Source: an uncultured Oscillospiraceae bacterium
Lineage (GTDB): Bacteria > Bacillota > Clostridia > Oscillospirales > Ruminococcaceae
Direction of reading: 5' to 3'
Length of the DNA stretch: 64,000 bases
Assembly: GCA_934466475.1 (NCBI GenBank)
Contig: CAKSLI010000003.1
Location: 139,943 to 203,942, forward strand
Positions within the stretch are counted from its first letter, which is position 1, and each line of letters starts with the position of its first letter. The notes beneath the pieces were generated by a model. It did no database searches. It was given only the letters and a program-made list of their open reading frames with translations, and was not told where the DNA came from. This document shows, piece by piece, positions 1 to 7,679 of the stretch. The translations under genes and the position numbers were made by a program.

Positions 1-533
1 ACCGCGTCAGCAACTACGCTTATCTGTATGATTATCCTGTGGCGGGTCTGGTTGAGCCCTGCCTCCGTGAATTCGCTTATCACGGAGGTCTGCGCGTAGC
101 CCTCCGGGCTGACCGTCATCCCTATCGGGAATCCCCTGCCGTGCAGGAGCTGTATCCCGGTAAGCGTGCCTATGGGTATCTTTATCTCGATGTCGCTCAT
201 GCGGGAAAGCTCCCGCTCCAGACGGTCGGCGATGTTGTTTTTCAGGCGGTTGACCCCGACTGCGTTGGTCTCTATGGAGCACACCGCGCCCGCCTCGTCC
301 CTGGTGAGCTCCACAAGGCTGTCGTAGCTGATATCCTCGCGCTCCAGCTCGGCGGAGATACTGTGGTTTATCATCGCGGAGACGGCGGCGTGGCACTCGT
401 TGTAGTTGACGCTCTCCACCACCGGGCGGAACCCCAGGTCTGCGATGAACGCAAGCCCCACGATTATCATTGCCGCCGCTATCAGCTTCACACCGAGCTT
501 TCTAAGGCGCGTGCGGGTCTTATCCTTTAACAT
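1..533 (-). CDS. yunB: Sporulation protein YunB, 3' end cut by the window edge
   Basis: Reading the minus strand from ATG 533 gives an open frame to the window edge with no stop, about 177 residues. It starts MLKDKTRTRLRKLGVKL, followed by a hydrophobic segment (about residues 13-30, LIAAAMIIVGLAFIADLGF) that should be a membrane anchor. Then come NECHAAVSAMINHSI and the VCSIETNAVGVNRLKNNI and EIKIPIGTLTG blocks that I recognise from YunB, a membrane protein made in the mother cell and needed for normal spore formation in Bacillus. An in-frame ATG at 539 is possible, but AGAGGTG sits 6 nt before ATG 533 and abuts 539, so 533 is preferred. The ribosome binding site lies in an inverted repeat (541-571). 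Family assignment is from memory of the motifs; confidence is good. Confidence 0.85.
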   Translation of the reverse strand, partial: MLKDKTRTRLRKLGVKLIAAAMIIVGLAFIADLGFRPVVESVNYNECHAAVSAMINHSISAELEREDISYDSLVELTRDEAGAVCSIETNAVGVNRLKNNIADRLERELSRMSDIEIKIPIGTLTGIQLLHGRGFPIGMTVSPEGYAQTSVISEFTEAGLNQTRHRIIIQISVVADA

Positions 534-540
534 GAACATC

Positions 541-571
541 ACCTCTGCATATTCTATGTCTATGCAGAGGT
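541..571 (-). promoter_or_regulatory. Inverted repeat over the yunB ribosome binding site
   Basis: ACCTCTGCATA and TATGCAGAGGT form a perfect 11-bp inverted repeat with a 9-nt loop. On the transcript of yunB the right half of the stem contains the AGAGGTG Shine-Dalgarno, so folding would hide it. It could be a translational switch or a protein operator; the sequence does not distinguish them. Confidence 0.5.
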
Positions 572-623
572 GCGCGTGAATCCGTACAGTTTGTACAGAC
601 AATTATAGCGTTTGTGAATATTA

Positions 624-715
624 TGGAGGGTGTGGAGGGTTTATATAACCTTTCTACTAAAAAAATCAGAAAGAAAATATATAAAAAAGTATATAGTAAC
701 CCTCCACACCTTCCA
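624..715. repeat. Covarying hairpin, unit 1
   Basis: Arms 624-641 and 698-715 pair over 18 bp with a single G-U wobble around a 56-nt AT-rich loop. Each arm is two tandem copies of a 9-mer (core TGTGGAGGG). It is the most diverged of three units in tandem. Confidence 0.85.
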
Positions 716-730
716 CCTGTAAAAAAATGG

Positions 731-827
731 TGTGGCGGGTGTGGCGGGTTTACCTAACCCTTTTATAGAAAATTTGAAAATCATAAATATATAAAAGAAG
801 TTATAGTAAGCCGCCACACCCGCCACA
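731..827. repeat. Covarying hairpin, unit 2
   Basis: Arms 731-750 and 808-827 pair over 20 bp with one mismatch. Each arm is two copies of a 9-mer (TGTGGCGGG). The 57-nt loop 751-807 is almost the same as that of unit 3, although the arms differ between units. Confidence 0.9.
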
Positions 828-867
828 AGTCCCAGAACTTGGTATAAAAGCACAACTTCCAGATTGT

Positions 868-968
868 GGGATGACGGGTATGACGGGTTTACCTAACCCT
901 TTTATAGAAAATTTGAAAAACATAAAATATATAAAAAAGTTATAGTAAGCCGTCATACCCGTCATCCC
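868..968. repeat. Covarying hairpin, unit 3
   Basis: Arms 868-889 and 947-968 pair over 22 bp with one mismatch, at the same place as in unit 2. The 9-mer is TATGACGGG. The loop starts with TACCTAACCCTTTTATAG and ends TATAGT, as in unit 2. A small CCCTGG-CATTT-CCAGGG palindrome (965-981) overlaps its right end and lies just after the aminopeptidase stop. Confidence 0.9.
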
Positions 969-987
969 TGGCATTTCCAGGGAAATA

Positions 988-2388
988 TCAGTTATTTACG
1001 AATGCCTCGAAAGCCTTGTAGGCAGCCCACACATCGGTCTTGGCGGTTATCTCGAACGGGGCGTGCATGGAAAGCACCGGAACTCCCACGTCAATGGTGT
1101 TGACATCGAGGTTCGCGATGTAAGCCGCAACGGTTCCGCCGCCGCCGTTGTCAACCTTGCCGAGCTCTCCGGTCTGCCAGATGACGCCGTTTTTGTCAAG
1201 GAGCATTCTTATCTCGCTGACGAACTCTGCTGAGGCGTCAGAGGTGCCGCTCTTTCCGCGGGAGCCTGTGTACTTGGTAACGCACACGCCGCCGTTCAGC
1301 AGGGCGCTGTTGCGCTTCTCGAACACATCGGGGAATGTCGGGTCGAACGCCGCGTTTACGTCCGCGGACAGGCAGCGCGAATTGTGGAGGACAGTCCTGC
1401 CCTTGACGCCGAACGCTGCCGCGAGGTCGGCAATGAAGTACTTCAGGTAAGCGGAGCGGAGGCCTGTGTTGCCGTCAGAGCCGGTCTCCTCCTTGTCGGT
1501 GAGGATAGCTACCGCCGTTCTCGCGGGGTTCTCCAGCTCCAGGACAGCCATGAGCTCGGTGTATGCGCACACCCTATCGTCCTGACCGTAGGCGCCCACA
1601 AGGCTCCTGTCGAAGCCAACGTCCTTTGCCCTGAACGCCGGGACAGCCTCCAGCTCGGCGGAGATGAAGTCGCTCTCCACAATGCCGTACTTCTCGTTGA
1701 GCGTCATCATGATGTTGAGCTTCACAAGCTCGCTGCCCTCATCATCCTTAAAGGGTCTGCTGCCGATGATGAGGTTCAGCTCCTCGCCCTTGATGAGCTG
1801 GGTCGCCGGGCGCTTGTACTGCGCGTCCGCAAGGTGCGGGAGCAGGTCGGAAACGCAGAATACCGGGTCGTTCTCGTCCTCGCCGATGTTCACCTCCACC
1901 TTTGAGCCGTCAGCCTTCAGGATAACTCCGTGCAGGGAAAGCGGAACGGTAGGCCACTGGTACTTCTTGATACCGCCGTAGTAGTGGGTCTTGAAGTAAG
2001 CCACCTCGTCCTTTTCGTAGAGCGGGTTCTGCTTCATGTCGAGGCGCGGTGAGTCGATGTGCGCCGCAACGAGGTTCACGCCGTTCTCGATGCTCTCCCT
2101 GCCTATCACGGACAGTATGACGGACTTGCCGCGGTTCATGTAGTAAACCTTGTCGCCGGGCTTGTAGCGGTTCTTTGCGCTGAATTCCACGAAGCCGCGC
2201 GCCTTTGCCATTTTCACGATCTCGGCGGCGGCCTCGCGCTCGGTCTTTGCGGTATCGAGGAACTTCTTGTAGCCCTCGCAGAACTTGTCGCACTTCTTCA
2301 GCTCGTCCTCAGACATTCTGAGCACTGCGTTCTTCTTGTCCATGAGGAGCTTTTCCCTGAGCTCCTTTGCTGTTAATTTTGTAGCCAT
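988..2388 (-). CDS. M18 family aspartyl-type aminopeptidase
   Basis: A 466-residue M18 aminopeptidase, the usual length for this family. These are cytosolic dodecameric di-zinc enzymes that remove N-terminal, often acidic, residues from peptides. Metal and catalytic motifs are all present: AAHIDSPRLD (His near residue 110), YGQDDRVCAY, DKEETGSDGNTG and the C-terminal LSMHAPFE histidine. I start at ATG 2388, with AGAAAGGA 11 nt upstream; an in-frame TTG at 2397 is too close to that site. The gene is the last of the co-directional run that begins at DUF951 and lies 42 bp after the transglycosylase stop. Three large hairpins follow its stop codon. The family is certain; the substrate is not. Confidence 0.93.
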   Translation of the reverse strand: MATKLTAKELREKLLMDKKNAVLRMSEDELKKCDKFCEGYKKFLDTAKTEREAAAEIVKMAKARGFVEFSAKNRYKPGDKVYYMNRGKSVILSVIGRESIENGVNLVAAHIDSPRLDMKQNPLYEKDEVAYFKTHYYGGIKKYQWPTVPLSLHGVILKADGSKVEVNIGEDENDPVFCVSDLLPHLADAQYKRPATQLIKGEELNLIIGSRPFKDDEGSELVKLNIMMTLNEKYGIVESDFISAELEAVPAFRAKDVGFDRSLVGAYGQDDRVCAYTELMAVLELENPARTAVAILTDKEETGSDGNTGLRSAYLKYFIADLAAAFGVKGRTVLHNSRCLSADVNAAFDPTFPDVFEKRNSALLNGGVCVTKYTGSRGKSGTSDASAEFVSEIRMLLDKNGVIWQTGELGKVDNGGGGTVAAYIANLDVNTIDVGVPVLSMHAPFEITAKTDVWAAYKAFEAFVNN

Positions 2389-2430
2389 TGTATTCAAAGT
2401 CCTTTCTGTGTATTGTTCATGAGCTTGCGC

Positions 2431-3015
2431 TCATTGATTGTCGTACAGCTTCCTGTAAGTCGCCAGCGCCCGGTCTATCTTGCTGACGTAGTGCGCCGTG
2501 TCGGAGATCGGGATAACGTCCAGATGAACTCCGTCCGCTGAGATATCCGCGTCCTCCAGCCACTCGCCGACCTGACCGCTCCCTGCGTGATACGCCGCCA
2601 TTGCGGTGTCCACATCGCCAAATTCCCGGCAGAGGTAGCCGATGAGCCAGCAGCCGTAGCGGATATTGGTTTCCGGGTCGTACATATCCAGATAGCGGGA
2701 ATCCTCGTCCCCGAGGCGGTATTTCACCCAGTCGAACGTTGGCTCCATTATCTGCATGAGCCCGCGTGCCCCGACATCCGAGACCGCCTGCGGGTCGAAG
2801 CCGCTCTCGGTCTTTATCACCGCGTACACGAGGTACTTGTCCAGACCGTTCTCCCGGGAGTACCGCTCAACGAGATTCTCGTACCTTATCGGATGGGTGT
2901 ACAGCTCAAAGCGGCTGTACCCGAATATTCCCGCCGCCGCAAGCAGAACCGCCAGTACGGCGCATATTATCACCGCCGGCAGTGCCCTGCGCTTCTTCCT
3001 GTGGTATTTAGTCAT
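2431..3015 (-). CDS. Slt-type lytic transglycosylase, membrane anchored
   Basis: 194 residues. A basic N-terminus (KYHRKKRR) and one hydrophobic segment (about 12-32) should anchor it in the membrane with the enzyme outside. The SLT domain (goose-lysozyme fold) has the catalytic glutamate in KTESGFDP (Glu70), GLMQIMEPT and AAYHAGSGQVGEWL. Such enzymes cleave the MurNAc-GlcNAc bond of peptidoglycan with 1,6-anhydro formation. The small size and single catalytic domain resemble the clostridial YjbJ/Slt group. Its ATG overlaps the coaE stop by 4 nt (ATGA), so the two are translationally coupled. A role in wall remodelling, growth or sporulation is inference. Confidence 0.9.
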   Translation of the reverse strand: MTKYHRKKRRALPAVIICAVLAVLLAAAGIFGYSRFELYTHPIRYENLVERYSRENGLDKYLVYAVIKTESGFDPQAVSDVGARGLMQIMEPTFDWVKYRLGDEDSRYLDMYDPETNIRYGCWLIGYLCREFGDVDTAMAAYHAGSGQVGEWLEDADISADGVHLDVIPISDTAHYVSKIDRALATYRKLYDNQ

Positions 3016-3605
3016 GCTTTGCCTTTCAGTAGTTCTGCTGTCTGAGCCGCTTTCGCGAACAGCTCCGCCCCGGTGCCGTTGTTTTCAAGGCAGAAGTCCG
3101 AGCGCATGCGGTAGAACTCCGCGCCGTGCTGGCTCGCGAGCCTTGCCCTTGCAAGCTCCTCCGGGATATTGTCCCGGGCGGTTATCCTGGCGGCGCAGAC
3201 GCCGATATCAGCGACTACGCTCACTATCCTCCCGCAGAGGAACTCCAGCCGCGCCTCGAACAGGGTCGGGGCGTCCAGCAGTATCAGCCCGCCGCCCTGC
3301 TTTATCTTCCCGGCGATATTATATGTGATATACGGGTAGATTATTTTGTTGAACAGCGCCCTTTTTTCCGGGTCACGGAAAATCAGCTCGGAGGTCGCGC
3401 GGCGGTCAAGGCTCCCGTCCGGGAGTATCACATCGCGGCTGAACCTTTCGCGGAGCTCGTCAAGCGCGGGACAGCCCGGCTTCACGACCTCGCGGGCGCT
3501 GAGGTCGCAGTCAACCACATAAAAACCGTGTTCTGCGAACACCCGGCAGACGGTGGATTTCCCCGCGCCGGACATTCCCGTAAGTCCCACTATCAGCCTA
3601 TTCAT
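3012..3605 (-). CDS. coaE: Dephospho-CoA kinase
   Basis: 197 residues, normal for CoaE, which phosphorylates the 3'-hydroxyl of dephospho-CoA with ATP as the last step of coenzyme A synthesis. The P-loop GLTGMSGAGKST is at residues 7-18, and the VVDCDLSAREVV block and LILLDAPTLFE strand follow as in the family. The 3' end overlaps the transglycosylase by 4 nt and the 5' end overlaps the sua5 stop by 8 nt, so it sits inside a tightly packed operon. LLDAPTLFE replaces the more usual VPLLFE, and DARDN-type residues in the lid read TARDN. Confidence 0.93.
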   Translation of the reverse strand: MNRLIVGLTGMSGAGKSTVCRVFAEHGFYVVDCDLSAREVVKPGCPALDELRERFSRDVILPDGSLDRRATSELIFRDPEKRALFNKIIYPYITYNIAGKIKQGGGLILLDAPTLFEARLEFLCGRIVSVVADIGVCAARITARDNIPEELARARLASQHGAEFYRMRSDFCLENNGTGAELFAKAAQTAELLKGKA

Positions 3606-4605
3606 CTGCTTCCACTACCCTGAATGCCGCCGCACGGAGCAGGCGGTTGTACACTGCAAGCCCTATCCCGTCCTTTGAGGGGATCTCAACGTAGACGGTC
3701 TGCGCGCCCTCATCGTCCGCTTCACGCAGGAGCGCGAACAGCCTGTGCGCCTGCGCCTGCACGTCCGTCCCGAAACAGCGGAACATTCCATGCTCCACCG
3801 GGTCGGCGGAAAGCGCCAGCGTCCTGCCCTTTTCATGGGCGAGGCACCAGTCCCGGAACCGCTCTCCGTGCGCGTTCACGATGAACACCTCCGCTTTCGG
3901 GGAGTAGTGCTTGTACTTCATTCCCGGGGACAGCACCTTAGCGCCCCTGGGCGGCTCGGAGGTGACAGCCGGGTCGATATCCACCGAGCACAGCTCCGAG
4001 AGCATTTCTGCGGTAACTCCGCCGGGACGGAGTATCCTCACTCTGTCGGCCGCCGGGAAGCACAGCACGGTGCTCTCAACGCCGCAGTCGCACTCGCCGC
4101 CGTCTATTATCAGCGGGATCCTGCCGTCCATGTCGCGAAGGACGTGCCGCGCGGTGGTCGGGCTGGGGCTCCCTGACAGATTCGCGGACGGAGCCGCCAG
4201 CGGGAATCCGCACGCGTCAATTATCGCCCTTGCGGCGGGGCTCCGGGGCATTCTGACCGCAACGGTGTCAAGGCCGCCGCTTGTCGCCTGCGGGATAACG
4301 TCCGACTTGGGGAAAATCATGGTCAGCGGACCCGGCCAGAACCTTCCGGCTATCCTGAGCGCCAGCTCCGGAATCTCGCGCACCAGCGGTCTCAGCTGTT
4401 CTATCGCGCTGATATGCACGATGAGCGGGTTATCCTGCGGACGTCCCTTTGCCTCGAATATGCTGTGCACCGCGGCTTCATTCCGGGCGTCTGCGGCGAG
4501 GCCGTACACAGTTTCGGTCGGTATGCCGACTACTCCGCCCGCCGCCATTATTTCAGCCGCTTTCTCCGCGCTTTCCGGGGAAAACGGCAGGACTTCTGTC
4601 TTCAC
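3598..4605 (-). CDS. tsaC: Threonylcarbamoyl-AMP synthase (Sua5 type)
   Basis: 335 residues from GTG 4605. The YrdC domain (GGVVGIPTETVYGLAADA, KGRPQDNPLIVH, RFWPGPLTMIF, AVRMPRSPAARAI, PLAAPSANLSGSPSPT) makes threonylcarbamoyl-AMP from threonine, bicarbonate and ATP, the first step of tRNA t6A37. A linker with SPGMKYKHYSPKA leads into the C-terminal Sua5 domain, so this is the long Sua5 form rather than short TsaC. Start choice: AAAGGA lies 10 nt before GTG 4605 but only 1 nt before ATG 4614, and TTG 4632 precedes it, so GTG is preferred. It follows prfA, a common pairing in Firmicutes. TsaB and TsaE are encoded at 44.2-45.6 kb. Confidence 0.93.
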   Translation of the reverse strand: MKTEVLPFSPESAEKAAEIMAAGGVVGIPTETVYGLAADARNEAAVHSIFEAKGRPQDNPLIVHISAIEQLRPLVREIPELALRIAGRFWPGPLTMIFPKSDVIPQATSGGLDTVAVRMPRSPAARAIIDACGFPLAAPSANLSGSPSPTTARHVLRDMDGRIPLIIDGGECDCGVESTVLCFPAADRVRILRPGGVTAEMLSELCSVDIDPAVTSEPPRGAKVLSPGMKYKHYSPKAEVFIVNAHGERFRDWCLAHEKGRTLALSADPVEHGMFRCFGTDVQAQAHRLFALLREADDEGAQTVYVEIPSKDGIGLAVYNRLLRAAAFRVVEADE

Positions 4606-4632
4606 TGGGGTCATTTCCTTTCTGTTGGTCAA

Positions 4633-5703
4633 CTATTCCTGTTTCAGGAGCTTCGCCGTCTGGTCGGCGAGCCGCAGCGCCTCGAAAACCTCGTCACAGC
4701 CGCCGTTCATCATCTCGTCCAGCTTGTACAGCGTGAGATTTATCCGGTGGTCTGTCACCCTCGACTGCGGGAAGTTGTACGTCCGTATCCGCTCGGAGCG
4801 GTCGCCGGTGCCCACCTGAATGCGGCGCTCCTCGGCAATGGCGCTGTCCCGGGCTTCCAGCTTTGCCTCGTAGAGCTTGCTGTACAGCTTCTTGAGCGCT
4901 TTCTCCTTGTTCTTGAACTGGGAGCGCTCCTCCTGGCACTCGACAACCGTGCCGGTCGGGTTGTGGATGATCCTTATCGCGGATTCGGTCTTGTTGATGT
5001 GCTGACCTCCCGCGCCGCTGGAGCGGAACGTCTCTATCGTGAGGTCTGCCGGGTTTATGTCAACATCGACCTCCTCGGCTTCCGGGAGCACCGCGACAGT
5101 GACTGTCGAGGTCTGAATGCGCCCCTGGGATTCCGTCTCAGGGACCCTCTGCACGCGGTGAACGCCGCTCTCGTATTTCAGCTTTGCGAACACTCCCTCG
5201 CCCTCGACAAGGAAGCTCACCTCGCGGTAGCCGCCGAGCTCGGTCGGGTTGGAGCTTATCTGCTCGGTTTTCCAGCCCTGGCGCGCGGCGTACATCGTGT
5301 ACATCCGCAGCAGGGAGTTCGCGAACAGCGCGGCCTCCTCGCCGCCGGCTCCGGCTCTTATCTCGATTATGCAGCTGCGGTCATCGTCCGGGTCCTTCGG
5401 CAGAAGCAGGAGCTTCAGCTCCCCGGACAGCTTTTCCATAAGCGCCTTGTTCTCATCGTATTCGCCCTGCGCAAGCTCCCGGAGCTCCGCGTCCGCGCCC
5501 GCCTCGTCCAGCGCGGAAACCGCGTCCTCAAAGCTGCGCTGAGCCTTTTTGTACTGCTGCCAGACCTCAATCAGCGGGGTCAGGCTCTTGTGCTCTCTCA
5601 TAAGCTCGCGGTAGAGCTTGTTGTCTGCGATCACGGCGGGGTCTGAGAGCTTCACGGCTATCTCATCGTAGCGCGCCTCCGCCATTGCAAGCTTTTCGTT
5701 CAT
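4633..5703 (-). CDS. prfA: Peptide chain release factor 1
   Basis: 356 residues. RF1 reads UAA and UAG and triggers peptide release on the ribosome. The GGQ motif that enters the peptidyl-transferase centre is at 232-234 (SGAGGQHINKTESA). The RF1-specific PxT stop-codon motif is PET at 188-190, which separates it from RF2 (SPF). EIRAGAGGEEA lies at 115-124. AGGAGG is 8 nt before ATG 5703. The gene is second in the operon after DUF951. The conserved RF1 pair with the methyltransferase gene prmC is not found next to it here. Confidence 0.97.
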   Translation of the reverse strand: MNEKLAMAEARYDEIAVKLSDPAVIADNKLYRELMREHKSLTPLIEVWQQYKKAQRSFEDAVSALDEAGADAELRELAQGEYDENKALMEKLSGELKLLLLPKDPDDDRSCIIEIRAGAGGEEAALFANSLLRMYTMYAARQGWKTEQISSNPTELGGYREVSFLVEGEGVFAKLKYESGVHRVQRVPETESQGRIQTSTVTVAVLPEAEEVDVDINPADLTIETFRSSGAGGQHINKTESAIRIIHNPTGTVVECQEERSQFKNKEKALKKLYSKLYEAKLEARDSAIAEERRIQVGTGDRSERIRTYNFPQSRVTDHRINLTLYKLDEMMNGGCDEVFEALRLADQTAKLLKQE

Positions 5704-5746
5704 ATTATAACCTCCTGTGCATGATTCTGAAAGGAACCATGCGCCG

Positions 5747-5947
5747 CTATCGCTCGGAGGCTTCTGTTTCGCGGATAACCGTGCGTATCTTCTTCTCGCA
5801 CTTTGAGCGCGGTATCATAAAGACGTGCCCGCAGCCCTTGCAGCACAGCCGGAAATCCGCTCCGCAGCGCTGCACGAGCATTCTGTCGCTACCGCAGCCG
5901 GGGTGAGGCTTCTTCATCACCAGAACATCGCCGACCCGTATATCCAT
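5747..5947 (-). CDS. DUF951 domain zinc-ribbon-like protein
   Basis: 66 residues. It has the DUF951 pattern: MDIRVGDVLVMKKPHPGCGS at the start, then CKGCGHVFMIPRSKCEKKI. Paired cysteines (CGS and CKGC) suggest a metal site. The family is widespread in Firmicutes and has no firm function that I know of. AAGGAG is correctly placed before ATG 5947. It is the first gene after the promoter at 5982-6010 and precedes prfA by 43 bp. Confidence 0.85.
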   Translation of the reverse strand: MDIRVGDVLVMKKPHPGCGSDRMLVQRCGADFRLCCKGCGHVFMIPRSKCEKKIRTVIRETEASER

Positions 5948-5981
5948 CTGCGCTCATCTCCTTACATCGCATATATAATGT

Positions 5982-6010
5982 ATTATATCACAACTTCGCT
6001 TTTTTTGCAA
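5982..6010 (-). promoter_or_regulatory. Sigma-A promoter for the DUF951-prfA operon
   Basis: TTGCAA, 17-bp spacer, TGA-TATAAT on the minus strand. It is 35 bp upstream of DUF951 and is the only promoter I see for the run down to the aminopeptidase. Confidence 0.75.
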
Positions 6011-6041
6011 TAGCGCCTGAAAAATTCAGGGCTCTCCCCGG

Positions 6042-6078
6042 AAAAACAGAAGCTGGCGCGGTTTGACCACGCCAGCTC
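6042..6078 (-). terminator. Intrinsic terminator after the symporter gene
   Basis: GAGCTGGCG and CGCCAGCTT pair around an 11-nt loop and are followed on the minus strand by TGTTTTTCC. It begins a few bases after the symporter stop at 6083. Confidence 0.7.
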
Positions 6079-6082
6079 CGGA

Positions 6083-7453
6083 TCAATGGACGAATGTCCT
6101 GATGATGCCTATGACAAAGATAAGGACGCACATGGCGGGCAGGACATACGTCATGTAGCCCCTCATGAATCTCCTGAGCTTCATGCCCTTTCCGGTGTTC
6201 GCCTCGCTGAAGAAATTATCCCAGCCCCAGCCCTTTTTCAGCACGCAGAAAAGTATCACGACCACGGAGCCAAGCGGCAGTATAAGGTTGCTCACCAGGA
6301 AATCCTCAAGGTCCATTATGGTGGAGCCCTCGCCGAGCGGCTGAATGAATCCCAGCACATTGAACCCGAGGCAGCACGGCAGCGACAGCACAAAGAGCAG
6401 TATCCCGTTGACTATGCAGGCTTTCCTGCGGCCACAGCCGAAGATATCCTGCGTGCAGGCGACTATCTCCTCAAACACTGCGAGGACGGTAGAAAGCGCC
6501 GCAAACGACATGAATACGAAGAACAGGCTTCCCCACAGCCTTCCGCCGGGCATATTGTTGAAGATGTTCGGCAGCGTGATGAAGATAAGACCGGGACCGC
6601 TGTCCACATCCACCCCATACGCAAAGCAGGCGGGGAAGATGATAAGTCCCGAGGCAACGGCGACCACGGTGTCAAGCAGCGCAACATTCACGGATTCGCC
6701 GAGGAGGGTACGCTCCTTGCCGATGTAGCTTCCGAATATCGCCATGGCTCCGATGCCGAGGCTCAGCGTGAAGAACGCCTGATTCATGGCGTTAACTACC
6801 AGATTCCCTATACCGATTTTTTCCACCGCCTCAGCGTCCGGCATAAGGTAAAATGCGAGACCCGCCTCGCCGCCGGGCATAAAGAAGCTGTTCACCGCGA
6901 GAACTATCATTATCGCGAGCAGCGCCAGCATCATGACCTTTGTCACGCGCTCCAGACCGTTCTCCAGCCCTATGGAGCACACCAGGACGGCGGCCGCGAT
7001 GACAACGCCCATGTACAGCACCATTTGCGGAGCGTCCGCCAGGACGCCGCTGAAAAAATCCGCTATGCCTGCCGAATCAAGTCCTGCCGTATCTCCCGCC
7101 GCCGTGGACACGAAATACCGCACCATCCAGCCGGCAACTGTCGTGTAGAACATCATCAGCAGGTATGCGCCTGCCATTGCCGCCTTTCCGTGAATGTGCC
7201 ACTTAGTGCCCTGCGGCTCCAGCTGCTGATACATCCTTACCGGGCTTTTCTGCGCTGCCCTGCCTATGGAAAACTCCATTGTAAGCACGGGGATCCCGAG
7301 CAGCGCAAGGAATGCCAGATAGACCAGCACAAAGATACCGCCGCCGTTCTGACCCACGACATACGGGAACTTCCACACGTTTCCTATTCCGATGGCGCAG
7401 CCCGCGCTCAGCAGAATAAATCCAAGCCTGCTCCCTAATTTCTCTCTTTTCAT
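6083..7453 (-). CDS. Sodium-dependent transporter, NSS/SNF family
   Basis: 456 residues and about 11-12 hydrophobic segments, the bacterial NSS (LeuT-like) architecture. The first segment carries the sodium and substrate motif GCAIGIGNVWKFPY, then GQNGGGIFVLVYL; EFSIGRAAQKSP follows. These secondary transporters bring in amino acids or related amines with Na+. Substrate cannot be read from the sequence. The gene stands alone with its own promoter (7484-7512) and terminator. GGAGG precedes ATG 7453. Confidence 0.93.
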   Translation of the reverse strand: MKREKLGSRLGFILLSAGCAIGIGNVWKFPYVVGQNGGGIFVLVYLAFLALLGIPVLTMEFSIGRAAQKSPVRMYQQLEPQGTKWHIHGKAAMAGAYLLMMFYTTVAGWMVRYFVSTAAGDTAGLDSAGIADFFSGVLADAPQMVLYMGVVIAAAVLVCSIGLENGLERVTKVMMLALLAIMIVLAVNSFFMPGGEAGLAFYLMPDAEAVEKIGIGNLVVNAMNQAFFTLSLGIGAMAIFGSYIGKERTLLGESVNVALLDTVVAVASGLIIFPACFAYGVDVDSGPGLIFITLPNIFNNMPGGRLWGSLFFVFMSFAALSTVLAVFEEIVACTQDIFGCGRRKACIVNGILLFVLSLPCCLGFNVLGFIQPLGEGSTIMDLEDFLVSNLILPLGSVVVILFCVLKKGWGWDNFFSEANTGKGMKLRRFMRGYMTYVLPAMCVLIFVIGIIRTFVH

Positions 7454-7483
7454 AATAACCTCCGCTCAGACAGCAATATACTT

Positions 7484-7512
7484 ATGATACTATTTATTTG
7501 CCGGATTGTCAA
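7484..7512 (-). promoter_or_regulatory. Sigma-A promoter for the NSS transporter
   Basis: TTGACA, 17-bp spacer, TATCAT on the minus strand, ending 31 bp before the ATG. No TGn extension. Confidence 0.65.
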
Positions 7513-7641
7513 GCCGCCGGGCTGAAAATAGGCATTCCGCACCAAACCGTTTGTGCAGATTGCCCTGTACCCTCCCCTTTCCACATCACATGCGGCAAAA
7601 GTTGAAAGTATTTCCGGGAGCGTTTACGGGCAGGCAGAATG

Positions 7642-7675
7642 AAAATAACCCCCGCTCCTTTCCGGAACGGGGGCT
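7642..7675 (-). terminator. Intrinsic terminator after the chemoreceptor gene
   Basis: GCCCCCGTTCC and GGAGCGGGGG form a strong stem followed by TTATTTT on the minus strand, directly after the stop at 7680. Confidence 0.75.
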
Positions 7676-7679
7676 TGTT

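Noticed and set aside
39..530. Plus-strand frame opposite yunB
   Set aside because: Its composition (Arg, His and Gly-rich, no family motifs) marks it as the antisense of a real coding frame; the yunB frame has clear motifs and an RBS.
641..853. Open frame across the hairpins encoding ...KPATPATPFF...
   Set aside because: It only reads through the 9-bp repeats and AT-rich loops, has no RBS and is not kept between units.
6086..7438. Long plus-strand frame opposite the NSS transporter, and similar long frames opposite rpoD, parE, fhs and nrdD
   Set aside because: These mirror the codon structure of the real genes, have no RBS and show no recognisable domains.
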